DNA of 64,000 bases from Mesorhizobium sp. AR02 (GCF_024746835.1 NZ_CP080531.1:4050001-4114000); one strand, 5' to 3'; numbered from the stretch's first letter, positions 35,205-45,311 are shown. Notes: generated by a model not told the origin, from the sequence alone. Numbers and translations: made by a program.

Positions 35205-35981
35205 TCAAAGCTTCCAGCCCGAATGCAGCGCGGCAATACCGCCGGAATAGTTGCGGAAGGAAACGCGGTCGAAGCCGGCGCGGGAAATCATCGCCGCGAA
35301 ATTCTGCTGGTTGGGGAATTTGGCGATCGACTCGACCAGATAGGAATAGGGCTCGCCGTCGCCGGTGACCATCTTGCCGATCCTGGGAATGGCGTTGAAC
35401 GACCAGGCTTCATAGGCCTTGTCGAGCAGCGGCATCTCGACCTCGGAAAATTCCAGGCACAGGAACCGGCCGCCTGGCTTCAGCACGCGGAACGCTTCGC
35501 TGAGCGCGACATCGATGCGCGGCACGTTGCGGATGCCGAAAGCGATGGTGTAGGCATCGAATGTGGCGTCGGCGAAGGGCAATTCCTCGGCGTTGGCCTC
35601 GACGAAATCGGTGTTGCCGGACAGGCCTTTCTTTTGCGCCCTATCGCGGCCGACACTGAGCATCGAGCCGTTGATGTCGAGCACCGTGGCATGCGCGTTG
35701 CCATGGCTGGCATCGACGATGCGGAAGGCGATGTCGCCGGTGCCGCCGGCCACATCCAAGACCTTCCAGCCCGGCCGTTTCGGCGGATTGAGCCATGTCA
35801 CCATGGCAGCCTTCCACAGCCGGTGCAGGCCGGCCGACATCAGGTCGTTCATCAGGTCGTAGCGGTTGGCGACCTTGTGGAAAACATCGTTGACCAGGGA
35901 CTGCTTCTCGCCTTCCCCTACACGCTTGAAACCATAGGAGGTTTCCATGCCACCCGCGGCCGTGGTTCTCTCAACTGACAT
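35205..35981 (-). CDS. ubiE: Demethylmenaquinone / 2-methoxy-6-polyprenyl-benzoquinol methyltransferase
   Basis: 258 aa class I methyltransferase. [19 protein letters not shown] is the UbiE N-terminal signature, [19 protein letters not shown] is the SAM site, and [19 protein letters not shown] is the second UbiE signature. It C-methylates the ubiquinone ring. It is the first gene of ubiE-ubiB and divergent from add. Confidence 0.95.
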   Translation of the reverse strand: MSVERTTAAGGMETSYGFKRVGEGEKQSLVNDVFHKVANRYDLMNDLMSAGLHRLWKAAMVTWLNPPKRPGWKVLDVAGGTGDIAFRIVDASHGNAHATVLDINGSMLSVGRDRAQKKGLSGNTDFVEANAEELPFADATFDAYTIAFGIRNVPRIDVALSEAFRVLKPGGRFLCLEFSEVEMPLLDKAYEAWSFNAIPRIGKMVTGDGEPYSYLVESIAKFPNQQNFAAMISRAGFDRVSFRNYSGGIAALHSGWKL

Positions 35982-36115
35982 TTTTTTGATCCGTCATAAA
36001 ACCGGCGGGACCATAGCCGATCGATGCTGTGGGCGCTATTGTTTAAGGCGCGGTGTTCAGCCGCGCTTCCAGGTGGTGGGTTTTCAAGACCTGGACTGAC
36101 CGACGGGATGTTTGA

Positions 36116-37090
36116 ATGCCTTTGAAAGCGGAACTGCACTGCCACATTGAAGGGGCAGCGGCGCCCGAACTCGTCATCCGCCAGGCGCAGAAATACGGCA
36201 AGGATACCTCGCCCTATATCCAGAACGGTTCGTTTGTCTGGCACGATTTTACGTCCTTCCTCGCGGCTTACGATTTTTCCGCCGATCTGTTCCGCACCGA
36301 GGAGGATTATGCGCGGCTGGCCGACCATTATCTGACCAGCCTGGCCCGCGATGGCGCCATCTATTCCGAGGTCTTCACCTCGCCGGACCATGCGACGAAA
36401 GCCGGCCTGTCGCCCAAGGCCTATACCGACGCGCTCGGCGAAGGCATGCTCCGCGCCAAGGCCAAGACCGGCATAGAGGGCCGCATGATCGTCACCGGCG
36501 TGCGCCATGTCGGCGTCGAGTCGATCGAGCAGGCGGCGCGCTTCGCGGCACGCTGCGGGCATCCGCTGGTCACCGGCTTCGGCGTCGCCGGCGACGAGCG
36601 CATAGGCGAGATGGAGGACTATGTCAGGGCTTTCGAGATCGCCCGCGAGGCCGGGCTTGGCATCACCATCCATGCCGGCGAGTTGACGGGCTGGGAGACC
36701 GTGCAGGCGGCGCTCGACCATATCCGCCCCTCACGTATCGGCCACGGCGTGCGCGCCATCGAGAATCCGGACCTCGTCCGGCGTATCGCCGACGAGGGCA
36801 TCGTGCTGGAATGCTGCCCCGGCTCCAACATCGCGCTCAAGGTGTTCGACAGTTTTGCCGACCATCCGTTTCCCGCCCTGCAGGCAGCCGGCTGCAAGGT
36901 GACGCTCAATTCCGACGATCCGCCCTATTTCTGGACTTCGCTGAAGCGCGAATACGATATTGCAGCGGAGCATTTTGCGATGAACGAGAAGGCGCTGGCG
37001 GCCGTCACCAGAACCGCTATCGAAGCCGCCTTCGTCGACAGGAAGACCAAGACAGCGCTTCTCGCTAGGCTGAACGGCGCGGCGCGCTGA
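36116..37090 (+). CDS. add: Adenosine deaminase (or adenine deaminase-like)
   Basis: 324 aa TIM-barrel amidohydrolase. Zinc and catalytic motifs are [31 protein letters not shown] and [10 protein letters not shown]. The reaction is adenosine to inosine; the NSDDPPYF form also occurs in bacterial adenine deaminases, so the substrate should be tested. It feeds the nucleoside salvage genes downstream. Confidence 0.88.
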   Translation: MPLKAELHCHIEGAAAPELVIRQAQKYGKDTSPYIQNGSFVWHDFTSFLAAYDFSADLFRTEEDYARLADHYLTSLARDGAIYSEVFTSPDHATKAGLSPKAYTDALGEGMLRAKAKTGIEGRMIVTGVRHVGVESIEQAARFAARCGHPLVTGFGVAGDERIGEMEDYVRAFEIAREAGLGITIHAGELTGWETVQAALDHIRPSRIGHGVRAIENPDLVRRIADEGIVLECCPGSNIALKVFDSFADHPFPALQAAGCKVTLNSDDPPYFWTSLKREYDIAAEHFAMNEKALAAVTRTAIEAAFVDRKTKTALLARLNGAAR

Positions 37091-37239
37091 TTTTCTTCCG
37101 ACAAAACTGTGGTCGATGGCGGCCAAGCGGTTCCTTGGCCGGTACATTGTCGTTAGGGTTCGCCCAGGCAGCTTGAAGCGCGACGGATCCCCGGGGATCT
37201 ATGCGCGCAGTTTCGGGCGACACGCATCAGGAGAAAATC

Positions 37240-37869
37240 ATGAAGGGCGTCACCGTCGTCGACCATCCGCTTGTCCAGCACAAGCTGACCATCATGCGCA
37301 AGAAGGAGACTTCCACTGCCGGCTTCCGGCGGCTGCTGCGCGAGATATCGCTGCTGCTCGGCTATGAGGTTACCCGCAATCTCGAACTGACGACGACGAC
37401 GATCGAAACGCCGATGGAGACCATGGAAGCGCCGACGCTGGAGGGCAAGAAGCTGGTCTTCGCCTCGGTGCTGCGCGCCGGCAACGGTCTGCTGGAAGGC
37501 CTGCTCGACCTGGTGCCGGCGGCGCGCGTCGCCCATGTCGGTCTCTACCGCGACCACGAAACGCTGGAAGCGGTCGAGTATTTTTTCAAAGCGCCGAGCG
37601 ATCTCGCCGACCGGCTGGTCATCGTCGTCGATCCAATGCTGGCGACCGCCAATTCGGCGATCGCAGCGATCGACAAGCTGAAGCAGCGCGGCGCCACCAA
37701 CATCCGCTTCCTGTGCCTGCTGGCGGCGCCCGAAGGCATCGAGCGCTTCACCAAGGCGCATCCGGATGTCCCGGTGTTCACCGCGTCCATAGACCGCCAG
37801 CTCAATGAGAAGGGCTACATCATGCCGGGCCTCGGCGACGCCGGCGACCGCATGTACGGGACCAAGTAG
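37240..37869 (+). CDS. upp: Uracil phosphoribosyltransferase
   Basis: 209 aa from ATG 37240, with AGGAG seven bases upstream. PRTase motifs are [34 protein letters not shown] (PRPP loop) and [18 protein letters not shown] at the C-terminus, the uracil site. It converts uracil and PRPP to UMP. It lies 149 bases after add. A strong hairpin begins with its own stop codon. Confidence 0.95.
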   Translation: MKGVTVVDHPLVQHKLTIMRKKETSTAGFRRLLREISLLLGYEVTRNLELTTTTIETPMETMEAPTLEGKKLVFASVLRAGNGLLEGLLDLVPAARVAHVGLYRDHETLEAVEYFFKAPSDLADRLVIVVDPMLATANSAIAAIDKLKQRGATNIRFLCLLAAPEGIERFTKAHPDVPVFTASIDRQLNEKGYIMPGLGDAGDRMYGTK

Positions 37870-37894
37870 TACCAGGCAAAGTTGCCTGGTACTA
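37867..37894 (+). terminator. Terminator hairpin after upp, stop codon in the stem
   Basis: TAGTACCAGGCAA (37867-37879) and TTGCCTGGTACTA (37882-37894) form a perfect 13-bp stem with a two-base gap, followed by TTTACC. The upp TAG is the first three bases of the stem. Confidence 0.7.
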
Positions 37895-37990
37895 TTTACC
37901 AAATGTTTACGCAACGGCATAGTTTCGGCGGACGTTAAAGCGGCAAACACCATACGGGGCTAAAGGATCGGCCATCACAAAGGCCGATCC

Positions 37991-38554
37991 ATGCTGCGCA
38001 AGCTTCTCATTCTCAGCTTTTTTGCCGGGACATCGGCATCGATCCCGATTGTCTACCAGTCGAATCCGCAGATATTCGAAAACCTGCTGAAATCGGCGGT
38101 GACGGCCAAACCAGAGGTCGAGACGCAGCCGGAAGTCAGCCTGGCGTCCGTTCCCGACAAGCCGGCGGCACCGCTGCCGACCGGCCGCAAGGTCGTCGTG
38201 GCCGCGGACGGCCGTGGACACTTCTCGTCGACCTTCAAACTCAACGGCCGTCAGGTCGATGGCATGATCGACACCGGCGCGACACTGGTCGCGGTCAATA
38301 CGTCGACGGCGCGCAGGATCGGGCTGTCGCTCAATCCGTCCGATTTCAGCCACGAGGTCAACACCGCCAACGGCTCGATCAAGGCGGCCGTGGTGACGAT
38401 CGATCGCCTGCAGATCGGCAGCATCAGCGTCGACGGTGTGCAGGCCATCGTGCTCGACGACAAGGCGCTGCGCACCAACCTGATCGGCATGAGCTTCCTC
38501 AACCGGCTCGGCAAATACCAGGCCGAAAACGGCACACTGCTGCTTGTTCAATAA
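37991..38554 (+). CDS. Retropepsin-like aspartic protease (TIGR02281 clan AA)
   Basis: 187 aa. A hydrophobic N-terminus (1-22) anchors or exports it. The protease domain starts near GHFSSTFKLNGRQVDGM and carries IDTGATLVAVNTSTARRIGL, the single DTG active site, so it must work as a dimer. Rhizobial homologues process or degrade periplasmic proteins by inference only. Its stop codon directly abuts the deoA stop codon on the other strand. Confidence 0.87.
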   Translation: MLRKLLILSFFAGTSASIPIVYQSNPQIFENLLKSAVTAKPEVETQPEVSLASVPDKPAAPLPTGRKVVVAADGRGHFSSTFKLNGRQVDGMIDTGATLVAVNTSTARRIGLSLNPSDFSHEVNTANGSIKAAVVTIDRLQIGSISVDGVQAIVLDDKALRTNLIGMSFLNRLGKYQAENGTLLLVQ

Positions 38555-39874
38555 TTACCCGCGCGGCAGGATCCGCCGGATGACGGTTTTGTCCGCGGCT
38601 GGTTTCGAGGCGCCGATCGCATAGGCCGAAAGCACGGCGGCGGCGGCCGCTTCGGTATCGGAGGGCGAGCGGGCGTGGATCAGCGCCAGAGCATCTCCGA
38701 CGTGTACTTCCGCGCCTATGGGCAGCAGCCTGGTGATGCCGACGCTGGGGTCGATCTTGTCGTCAGGCCTTGTGCGCCCGCCGCCCAGACCAACCACGGC
38801 AAGGCCGATGTCGCGGGTGGCGATGCCGGTGACAAAGCCATTCGCCGTCGCCTTGACCGCGAATTCCGTTGCCGCCAGGGCCAAGTATTTTTCCGGTCTC
38901 TCGATGAAATCGGTAGGGCCGCCAAGCACCGCCACCATGCGCGCGAAGGTGGCGGCGGCGCGGCCGCTGGTAAGCGTCTCCGTGGCGCGCCGCATGCCAT
39001 CCTGGTTGGACGACACCAGTCCCGCCGACTGCAGCATTTCGGCGGCCAGCGCCAGCGTCACATCCTCCAGCCGCCGGTCACGCAGACGGCCGGTGAGGAA
39101 ATCGACGGCGTTGCGGACCTCGACGGCATTGCCGGCGGCGGAGGCCAGCGGCTCGTTCATGCCGGTGATCAGCGCCGAGACCTTCAGCCCTGCGCCGCTG
39201 GCGACCTCGACGAGGCTGTTGGCGAGCGCGGTGGCGTCACGCGACTTCTCCATGAAGGCGCCGTTGCCGACCTTGACGTCGAGCACCAGCGAACCCAGGC
39301 CGGCGGCCAGCTTCTTCGACAGGATCGAGGCGGTGATCAGCGGCACCGATTCGACGGTTCCGGTGACGTCGCGGATCGCATAGAGCCGGCGGTCGGCCGG
39401 CGCCAGATCGGCGGTCTGGCCGATGATGGCGCAGCCCGTTTCCAGCACCGCCTTGTGAAACAGCGCGATATCCGGCTGGCTGGTGTATCCGGGAATCGCA
39501 TCCATCTTGTCCAGCGTGCCGCCGGTATGACCGAGGCCACGGCCGGAGATCATCGGCACATAGGCGCCGCAGGCGGCGACGATCGGCGCCAGCATCAGCG
39601 AGACATTGTCGCCGACGCCGCCGGTCGAATGCTTATCGGTGACCGGGCCGGGCAGGTCCGACCAGTCGAGCACATCGCCGGAATCTCGCATGGCCAGCGT
39701 CAACGCCACGGCCTCGTCGCGGTTCATGCCGTTGAAGAACACCGTCATGGCGAAAGCCGCGACCTGGCCATCGGTGACGGCGCCCGAGGTCACGCCGTCG
39801 ATGAAGGCGGCGATTTCACCAGCAGACAGCCTGTGGCCGTCGCGCTTGTGGCGGATGATTTCCTGCGGAAGCAT
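38555..39874 (-). CDS. deoA: Thymidine phosphorylase
   Basis: 439 aa, full length. The glycine-rich KHSTGGVGDNVSLML phosphate site and SGRGLGHTGGTLDKMDAI are family signatures. It splits thymidine and deoxyuridine to base and deoxyribose-1-phosphate. Its ATG overlaps the stop of the purine phosphorylase gene by one base (TGATG). It is the last gene of the minus-strand salvage run. Confidence 0.95.
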   Translation of the reverse strand: MLPQEIIRHKRDGHRLSAGEIAAFIDGVTSGAVTDGQVAAFAMTVFFNGMNRDEAVALTLAMRDSGDVLDWSDLPGPVTDKHSTGGVGDNVSLMLAPIVAACGAYVPMISGRGLGHTGGTLDKMDAIPGYTSQPDIALFHKAVLETGCAIIGQTADLAPADRRLYAIRDVTGTVESVPLITASILSKKLAAGLGSLVLDVKVGNGAFMEKSRDATALANSLVEVASGAGLKVSALITGMNEPLASAAGNAVEVRNAVDFLTGRLRDRRLEDVTLALAAEMLQSAGLVSSNQDGMRRATETLTSGRAAATFARMVAVLGGPTDFIERPEKYLALAATEFAVKATANGFVTGIATRDIGLAVVGLGGGRTRPDDKIDPSVGITRLLPIGAEVHVGDALALIHARSPSDTEAAAAAVLSAYAIGASKPAADKTVIRRILPRG

Positions 39875-40692
39875 CAGCTCTCCAGCAGCCCGTCACGGAA
39901 TACTCTGTGCAGGACCGTTGCCAGCCGCGACCCGCCGACCGGCGCCATATCCTTGGTCTCCTGGTGCGAGAGTTCGGCTCCGGTCATGCCGGCGGCCAAA
40001 TTGGTGATGACCGAGCAGGCGGCGACGCGCAGGCCAAGGAAGCGGGCGAGAATGACTTCCGGCACGGTCGACATGCCCACCGCATTGGCGCCCATGATGC
40101 GCGCCATGCGGATTTCGGCCGGCGTTTCGAAACAGGGGCCGGAAAACCACATATAGACGCCCTTGTGCAGCGTGGTGCCGGTTGCCTTCGCGGCGCGTTC
40201 GATCGCCTTGCGGATGCCGGCATCATAGGCTTCGGTGAGGCCGACGAAGCGGCGGTCGCTGGGCTCGCCTATCAGCGGATTGCTGCCGGAGAAGTTGATG
40301 TGGTCCGTGATCAGCATCACCGAACCCGGAGGCATGTCAGGATCGACCGAGCCAGCGGCATTGGTGAGGATCAATTTCGTGATGCCGATGCCGGCGAGCA
40401 CTTCCAGCACCGGCCTCATCGCCGCAGCATTGCCGTGCTCGTAATAGTGAGCGCGACCCGAAAGCATCAGCACCGGCACGCCGGCAAACAGCCCCGCCAC
40501 CACTTCGCCGGCATGGCCGCTGACGCCGCTCCTGGGAAAACCGGGCAGGTCGGCATAGGGGACGCGGATCGGGTGCTCGATCCGATCGACAAGCACGCCG
40601 AGGCCCGACCCCAGCACCAGTGCTGTCGATGGCGCCAGGCCGTCCAGCCTTTCGATGAGATGGTCCACCGCCTTTTCGGTCATTGCAGGCAT
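39874..40692 (-). CDS. Purine-nucleoside phosphorylase
   Basis: 272 aa from MPAMTEKAV; an ATG three codons later is equally possible, and neither has a clear ribosome-binding site. Trimeric-PNP motifs: LVLGSGLGVLVDRI, LSGRAHYYEHGNAA, TNAAGSVDPDM, FSGPCFETPAEIRM and GMSTVPEVILAR. It splits inosine and guanosine with phosphate. A 17-bp tandem repeat separates it from cdd. Confidence 0.92.
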   Translation of the reverse strand: MPAMTEKAVDHLIERLDGLAPSTALVLGSGLGVLVDRIEHPIRVPYADLPGFPRSGVSGHAGEVVAGLFAGVPVLMLSGRAHYYEHGNAAAMRPVLEVLAGIGITKLILTNAAGSVDPDMPPGSVMLITDHINFSGSNPLIGEPSDRRFVGLTEAYDAGIRKAIERAAKATGTTLHKGVYMWFSGPCFETPAEIRMARIMGANAVGMSTVPEVILARFLGLRVAACSVITNLAAGMTGAELSHQETKDMAPVGGSRLATVLHRVFRDGLLES

Positions 40693-40721
40693 CGCTTCAT
40701 TTGAGCCAATCCGTCATTCCA

Positions 40722-40770
40722 GCCAGCACTTCATTTGAGCCAGCACTTCATTTGAGCCAGCACTTCATTT
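40722..40770. repeat. 17-bp tandem repeat in the cdd/purine-phosphorylase spacer
   Basis: GCCAGCACTTCATTTGA occurs twice exactly (40722-40738, 40739-40755) and a third time almost complete (40756-40770), the third covering the cdd stop codon. A degraded copy (about 40695-40721) continues to the purine-phosphorylase start. Confidence 0.9.
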
Positions 40771-41157
40771 CAGGATGTCGCCGCGGAAGCCGTAGGGCAG
40801 CATCTCGCCCATGGTCACGGTCTCGGCGACGCCCGTGTTGTCGCAGAGGTAGAGTTTTGTGTCAGGCCGGCAGAATTCGGCCAGCCGCTGGCGGCAGCCG
40901 CCGCAAGGCGAGCATTTGGCCATGCGTTCGGCAAGCACGGCGATTTCGACGATTCTGCCGCCGCCAGCCATGATGTAGTGGCCAAGCGCGGTCGTCTCGG
41001 CGCACCAGCCCTCCGGATAGGAGGCGACCTCGATGTTGGCGCCAGTGAAGACGCGCCCGTCCTCGGTGCGCAGGGCGGCGCCCACCGGAAATTTCGAATA
41101 GGGCGCATAGGCCTTGGCCATGGCGGTCCTGGCCGCTTCGAACAGATCATGCGACAT
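40765..41157 (-). CDS. cdd: Cytidine deaminase
   Basis: 130 aa from MSHDLFEAART. Zinc and catalytic motifs are CAETTALGHYI (Cys-Ala-Glu) and SPCGGCRQRLAEF (two cysteines), the homotetrameric short form. It deaminates cytidine and deoxycytidine to uridine compounds. It follows the permease genes by 66 bases. Its stop codon lies inside the 17-bp repeat. Confidence 0.94.
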   Translation of the reverse strand: MSHDLFEAARTAMAKAYAPYSKFPVGAALRTEDGRVFTGANIEVASYPEGWCAETTALGHYIMAGGGRIVEIAVLAERMAKCSPCGGCRQRLAEFCRPDTKLYLCDNTGVAETVTMGEMLPYGFRGDILK

Positions 41158-41223
41158 TTCAGTTGTTCTCTCCGATGATCGTGTCCAAAACCCGGCGCTT
41201 GCCTCGCGCCGGGCCATCGACCC

Positions 41224-42195
41224 TCAGCGTTCCTTGACGTAGGGCACGCCGCCAGCGCGCGGCGGGATCGCCTTGCCGATGAAGCCGGCGAGCAGGATGA
41301 CGGTGAGGATATAGGGCAGCGCCTGCATGAACTGCACCGGCACCTTGCCGATGATCGGCAGCGGTGATCCCTGCAGACGGATTGCCGCCGCATCGAGGAA
41401 GCCGAACAGCAGGCAGGCGAACATGGCGTTGACCGGCTTCCACTTGGCGAAGATCAGCGCGGCCAGCGCGATATAACCCTTGCCGGCGGTCATGTCCTTC
41501 ACGAAGCCGCCATTCTGCACCATCGACAGATAGGCGCCGGCGACGCCGGTGAGGATGCCGGTGCAGATCAGGGCGCGGTAGCGCAGCCAGGCGACCGAAA
41601 TGCCGGCGGTGTCGACGGCAGCCGGATTCTCGCCGACGGCGCGCAGCCGCAGGCCGAAGCGGGTGCGGAACAGCACCCACCAGGTGAACGGCACCATCAG
41701 GAAGGCGAGGTAGACCAGCAGCGAATGCCCTGAGATCAGTTCCGCATAGATCGGCCCGATGATCGGCACGTCCCTGACCGCCTCGGCGCCGGGCCAGACA
41801 ATCGCGTCGAACCGCTCGCCCGGCTGCAGCGCCGGCGTGCGCCCGCCCTGCTGGAACCAGGCCTGGCCGAGGATGATGGTCGATCCGGCGGCGATGAAAT
41901 TGATGGCCACGCCGGACACGATCTGGTTGCCGCGGTGGGTGATCGAGGCGAAGCCATGCACCATGGCAAAGGCGACCGAGATGAGGATCGCCGTGCCAAG
42001 GCCGAGAAAGGCTGAATGGAACACGGAAGCCGCGGCGGCACCGGCGAAGGCGCCGACCAGCATCTTGCCTTCGAGGCCGATGTCGAAGATGCCGGCGCGT
42101 TCCGAATAGAGGCCTGCGAGGCAGGCGAGCAGCAATGGCACCGACAAGCGGATGGTCGAGTCCAATATCTGCACGATGGCGATAAAGACATCCAT
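41224..42195 (-). CDS. Nucleoside ABC transporter permease 2 (BmpC/NupQ-like)
   Basis: 323 aa with about nine hydrophobic segments. LYSERAGIFDIGLEGKMLVG is the conserved cytoplasmic loop of this BPD-type permease family, and FGLRLRAVGENPAAVDTAG is the second conserved motif. It pairs with the preceding permease, from which it is separated by one base. The family imports nucleosides with a BmpA lipoprotein or periplasmic binding protein. Confidence 0.9.
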   Translation of the reverse strand: MDVFIAIVQILDSTIRLSVPLLLACLAGLYSERAGIFDIGLEGKMLVGAFAGAAAASVFHSAFLGLGTAILISVAFAMVHGFASITHRGNQIVSGVAINFIAAGSTIILGQAWFQQGGRTPALQPGERFDAIVWPGAEAVRDVPIIGPIYAELISGHSLLVYLAFLMVPFTWWVLFRTRFGLRLRAVGENPAAVDTAGISVAWLRYRALICTGILTGVAGAYLSMVQNGGFVKDMTAGKGYIALAALIFAKWKPVNAMFACLLFGFLDAAAIRLQGSPLPIIGKVPVQFMQALPYILTVILLAGFIGKAIPPRAGGVPYVKER

Positions 42196-42196
42196 C

Positions 42197-43336
42197 TCAG
42201 GCGCCCTTTCCCTTGACCGCTTCCATGCCGACCGACCGCGGACTGAACGAGGCGAACAGCGCCTGGATATAAGGCCTGAACATGTGTTCCAGCGCGCCGG
42301 CGAACAGGATCACCAGACCTTGAATGATGACGATCATGTCGCGGCTGATCGCCGGCATCTCGAAGGCGAGTTCGGCGCCGCCCTGATAGAGCATGCCGAA
42401 CAGGACCGCCGCCAGCACGATGCCGACCGGATGGAGGCGCCCCATCAGCGCCACGGCGATGCCGACGAAGCCGGCGCCGGAGACGAAGTCGATCGCGACA
42501 TTGTGCTGGTCGCCCATCACCGGATTGAGCGCCATCATGCCGGCCAATGCGCCTGAGATCATCATCGCGGTGATGATGATGCGGGTTTCCGAGATGCCGG
42601 CATAGCGCGCTGCTTTCGGGCTGTGGCCATAGGTGCGCATCTCATAGCCGAGCTTGGTGCGCCAGATCAGCAGCCAGACCAGGAACGCCATGACCAGCGC
42701 CAGCAGGAAGGTGACGTTGAGCGGCGCCGAACGGATCTTGGCGCCGAACAATTCGATGATCCAGTTGAGCTTCGGCAATTCCGCGCCGGCGAAGAAGTTA
42801 CGCGTCTGCGGCGCTTGCGAGGCCGCCGGCTTCAATGGGCCGACCAGCAGGTAGACCATGATCGAGGCGGCGATGAAGTTGAACATGATGGTCGTGATGA
42901 CGATGTGCGAGCCGCGCCTGGCCTGCAGATAGGCGGGGATCAGCGCCCACAACGCGCCCACAACCGCCGAAGCGACGATGGCCAGCGGAAATGTCAGCCA
43001 CCAGGGCAGCGTGCTGTCGAAGGACAGGCAGACGATGGCGATGCCGAGGCCGGCGATATAGGCCTGCCCCTCGGTACCGATGTTGAACAGGCCGCAATGC
43101 GCCGCCACCGCCACCGAGAGCCCGGTGAATATGAAGGTGGTGGCATAGAAGAGGGTAAAGGCGATGCCTGTCCCCTTGCCGAAGGCGCCCTCGACAAGGA
43201 TGACGGCGGCGCGGAACGGGTTCTCGCCGACCAGCAGCACGACGAAGCCGGCGACGATGAAGGCCACCGACAGATTGATCAGCGGAATTAGCCCATAGTC
43301 GGCCCAGGCTGGCAATTTGGCGTAAGGCGTGCTCAT
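42197..43336 (-). CDS. Nucleoside ABC transporter permease 1 (NupP-like)
   Basis: 379 aa, about ten hydrophobic segments. AAHCGLFNIGTEGQAYIAG is the loop matching that of permease 2, and LGYEMRTYGHSPKAARYAGI is the permease motif. Its start overlaps the end of the ATPase gene by four bases, so translation is coupled. Confidence 0.9.
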   Translation of the reverse strand: MSTPYAKLPAWADYGLIPLINLSVAFIVAGFVVLLVGENPFRAAVILVEGAFGKGTGIAFTLFYATTFIFTGLSVAVAAHCGLFNIGTEGQAYIAGLGIAIVCLSFDSTLPWWLTFPLAIVASAVVGALWALIPAYLQARRGSHIVITTIMFNFIAASIMVYLLVGPLKPAASQAPQTRNFFAGAELPKLNWIIELFGAKIRSAPLNVTFLLALVMAFLVWLLIWRTKLGYEMRTYGHSPKAARYAGISETRIIITAMMISGALAGMMALNPVMGDQHNVAIDFVSGAGFVGIAVALMGRLHPVGIVLAAVLFGMLYQGGAELAFEMPAISRDMIVIIQGLVILFAGALEHMFRPYIQALFASFSPRSVGMEAVKGKGA

Positions 43337-44865
43337 TGCGCAGCCTCCTGGCGCTCGACGCCCGCCATCAGCAGGCCAAGCTCGCCCTCGGTCGCCTCCG
43401 GGCCGCGCTCGCCGACGATGCGGCCGGCAAACATCACCAGGATGCGGTCGGAGAGCGAACGGATCTCGTCGAGCTCGACCGAGACCACCAGCACCGCCTT
43501 GCCCTGGTCGCGCATGGCGATCAGGCGCTTGTGGATGAATTCGATGGCGCCGACATCGACGCCGCGCGTCGGCTGGCCGACGATCAGCACGCCGGGGTCC
43601 TGTTCCATTTCTCGCGCCAGCACGATCTTCTGCTGGTTGCCGCCGGAGAAATTCGCCGTCTTCAGGCGCGGATTGCTTGGCCGGATATCGTATTTCTCGA
43701 TCTTGTCCCTGGCGTCGGCCATGATGGCGTCGACGTTGAGGAAGGGCCCTTTGAGATAGCGGGGGTCGTCGTGATAGCCGAGGATGGAATTCTCGTTCTC
43801 CTCGAAGGCCAGCACCAGCCCGACATGATGGCGGTCCTCCGGCACATGGGCCAGCCCTCGATCGCGCAATTCGCCGGGGTCGGCCTTGCCGGTGAGATCG
43901 ATCGGCTTGCCGTCCAACATGACGGAGCCGGAAACGGCGTGCCTGATGCCGGAAATCGCCTCGAGCAGTTCGGACTGGCCGTTGCCAGCGACACCGGCGA
44001 TGCCGACGATTTCACCGGCGCGCACGTCGAAGGAGATGTCGTCGACCATGGTGACGCCGCGCGAATCCCTGACCGTCAGGTTCTTGACCGCGAGCTTGAC
44101 GGCGCCGGCTTCCGCCTCGCCCTTCTCGACCCGGAGCAGCACGCGGCGCCCGACCATCAGCTCGGCCAGTTCCTCGACAGTGGTCTTCTTCGTTTCCCGG
44201 GTCGCCACCATCGTGCCCTGGCGCATAACCGACACGGTGTCGGTGATGGCCATGATCTCGCGCAGCTTGTGGGTGATCAGCACCACCGTCTTTCCCTGAT
44301 CCTTCAGCTGCTTGAGGATGCGGAACAGATGGTCGGCCTCGGCCGGTGTGAGCACGCCCGTCGGCTCGTCGAGGATCAGGATCTCGGCGCCGCGATAGAG
44401 CGCCTTGAGGATTTCGACGCGCTGCTGCAGGCCGACCGGCAGTTCCTCGATGATGGCGTCGGGATCGACCTCAAGACCGTATTCGCGTTCCAGCCGCTCC
44501 AGCTCGGAACGCGCCTTGGCGATGCTGCGCTTCAGCAGCGCATCGCTTTCGGCGCCGAGGATGATGTTCTCCAGCACCGTGAAATTGTCGACCAGCATAA
44601 AATGCTGGTGCACCATGCCGATGCCGAGTGCGATCGCGTCGTTGGGGGTCTTGATCGATGCTGGCTTGCCGCCGACGCGGATCTCGCCGCTGTCTGCCTG
44701 GTAGAAACCGTAGAGGATCGACATCAGCGTCGACTTGCCGGCGCCGTTTTCGCCGACAATGCCGTGGATGGTGCCACGCGCGATCTCCAGATTGATGTCG
44801 CGGTTGGCGCGCACGGCGCCAAAACTCTTGTTGATGCCGATCAGTTCGATTGCGGCTTGCGCCAT
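43333..44865 (-). CDS. Nucleoside ABC transporter ATP-binding protein, two ATPase domains (NupO-like)
   Basis: 510 aa with duplicated nucleotide-binding domains. The first has VGENGAGKSTLMSILYGFYQ and ILDEPTGVLTP; the second has AGVAGNGQSELLEAISGI and FSGGNQQKIVLAREM, with a degenerate Walker A as usual in sugar/nucleoside importers of this type. It energises both permeases. The start at 44865 has no strong ribosome-binding site. Confidence 0.93.
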   Translation of the reverse strand: MAQAAIELIGINKSFGAVRANRDINLEIARGTIHGIVGENGAGKSTLMSILYGFYQADSGEIRVGGKPASIKTPNDAIALGIGMVHQHFMLVDNFTVLENIILGAESDALLKRSIAKARSELERLEREYGLEVDPDAIIEELPVGLQQRVEILKALYRGAEILILDEPTGVLTPAEADHLFRILKQLKDQGKTVVLITHKLREIMAITDTVSVMRQGTMVATRETKKTTVEELAELMVGRRVLLRVEKGEAEAGAVKLAVKNLTVRDSRGVTMVDDISFDVRAGEIVGIAGVAGNGQSELLEAISGIRHAVSGSVMLDGKPIDLTGKADPGELRDRGLAHVPEDRHHVGLVLAFEENENSILGYHDDPRYLKGPFLNVDAIMADARDKIEKYDIRPSNPRLKTANFSGGNQQKIVLAREMEQDPGVLIVGQPTRGVDVGAIEFIHKRLIAMRDQGKAVLVVSVELDEIRSLSDRILVMFAGRIVGERGPEATEGELGLLMAGVERQEAAQ

Positions 44866-45079
44866 GCAGCCAGTCCCACTCTTATTTTTTTATCGCTTGG
44901 TCAAAACGCCTAGCATGACGCTCCGCCCGTGCCAATTGGCGGAGCAGCGTCCACTCTCGGCAAATCCCAGTGCGCTTGTCAATTTCCAACGTGTCCGCAG
45001 GCTTCATATTCGCTAATATGACGAAGTCGAAATTCGCATCACAATGCAAGGCATTGGGGTGCAAGATCAGGGATTGCGA

Positions 45080-45289
45080 ATGATCATGCCCGCCGACCGG
45101 CTGACGACGCTGGAAATCCGCGCCGCCGAGCAGGAAAACACCATAGAGGAGCTGTCGGGCCAGATCGCCGAGCAGTGGACGGTGATCGAGCGCATGCAGC
45201 GCAAGCTCGACGCGCTGACCGACCGCTTCCTGGCGCTGGAGGAGCAGTCGGCACCCGAAGTGCCCGTGACCAAGCCGCCGCACTGGTGA
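45080..45289 (+). CDS. slyX: SlyX family protein
   Basis: 69 aa from MIMPADRL, with AGGGA six bases upstream. The protein is a single coiled coil, LEIRAAEQENTIEELSGQIA onward, with the SlyX tail PPHW. Function is unknown. It is on the plus strand between the ATPase gene and bmpA of the minus-strand transport genes and lies 22 bases before the RskA-like gene. Confidence 0.85.
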   Translation: MIMPADRLTTLEIRAAEQENTIEELSGQIAEQWTVIERMQRKLDALTDRFLALEEQSAPEVPVTKPPHW

Positions 45290-45311
45290 GGAAAAGGGGA
45301 GGGCGCAAATC

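Noticed and set aside
33281-35368. 695-codon plus-strand open frame
   Set aside because: Lies exactly opposite ubiB, which has all catalytic motifs; the frame shows no recognisable domain.
40722-40770. Possible CRISPR-like repeat
   Set aside because: Units are directly adjacent without spacers and only 17 bases long; it is a simple tandem repeat, and no cas gene is near.
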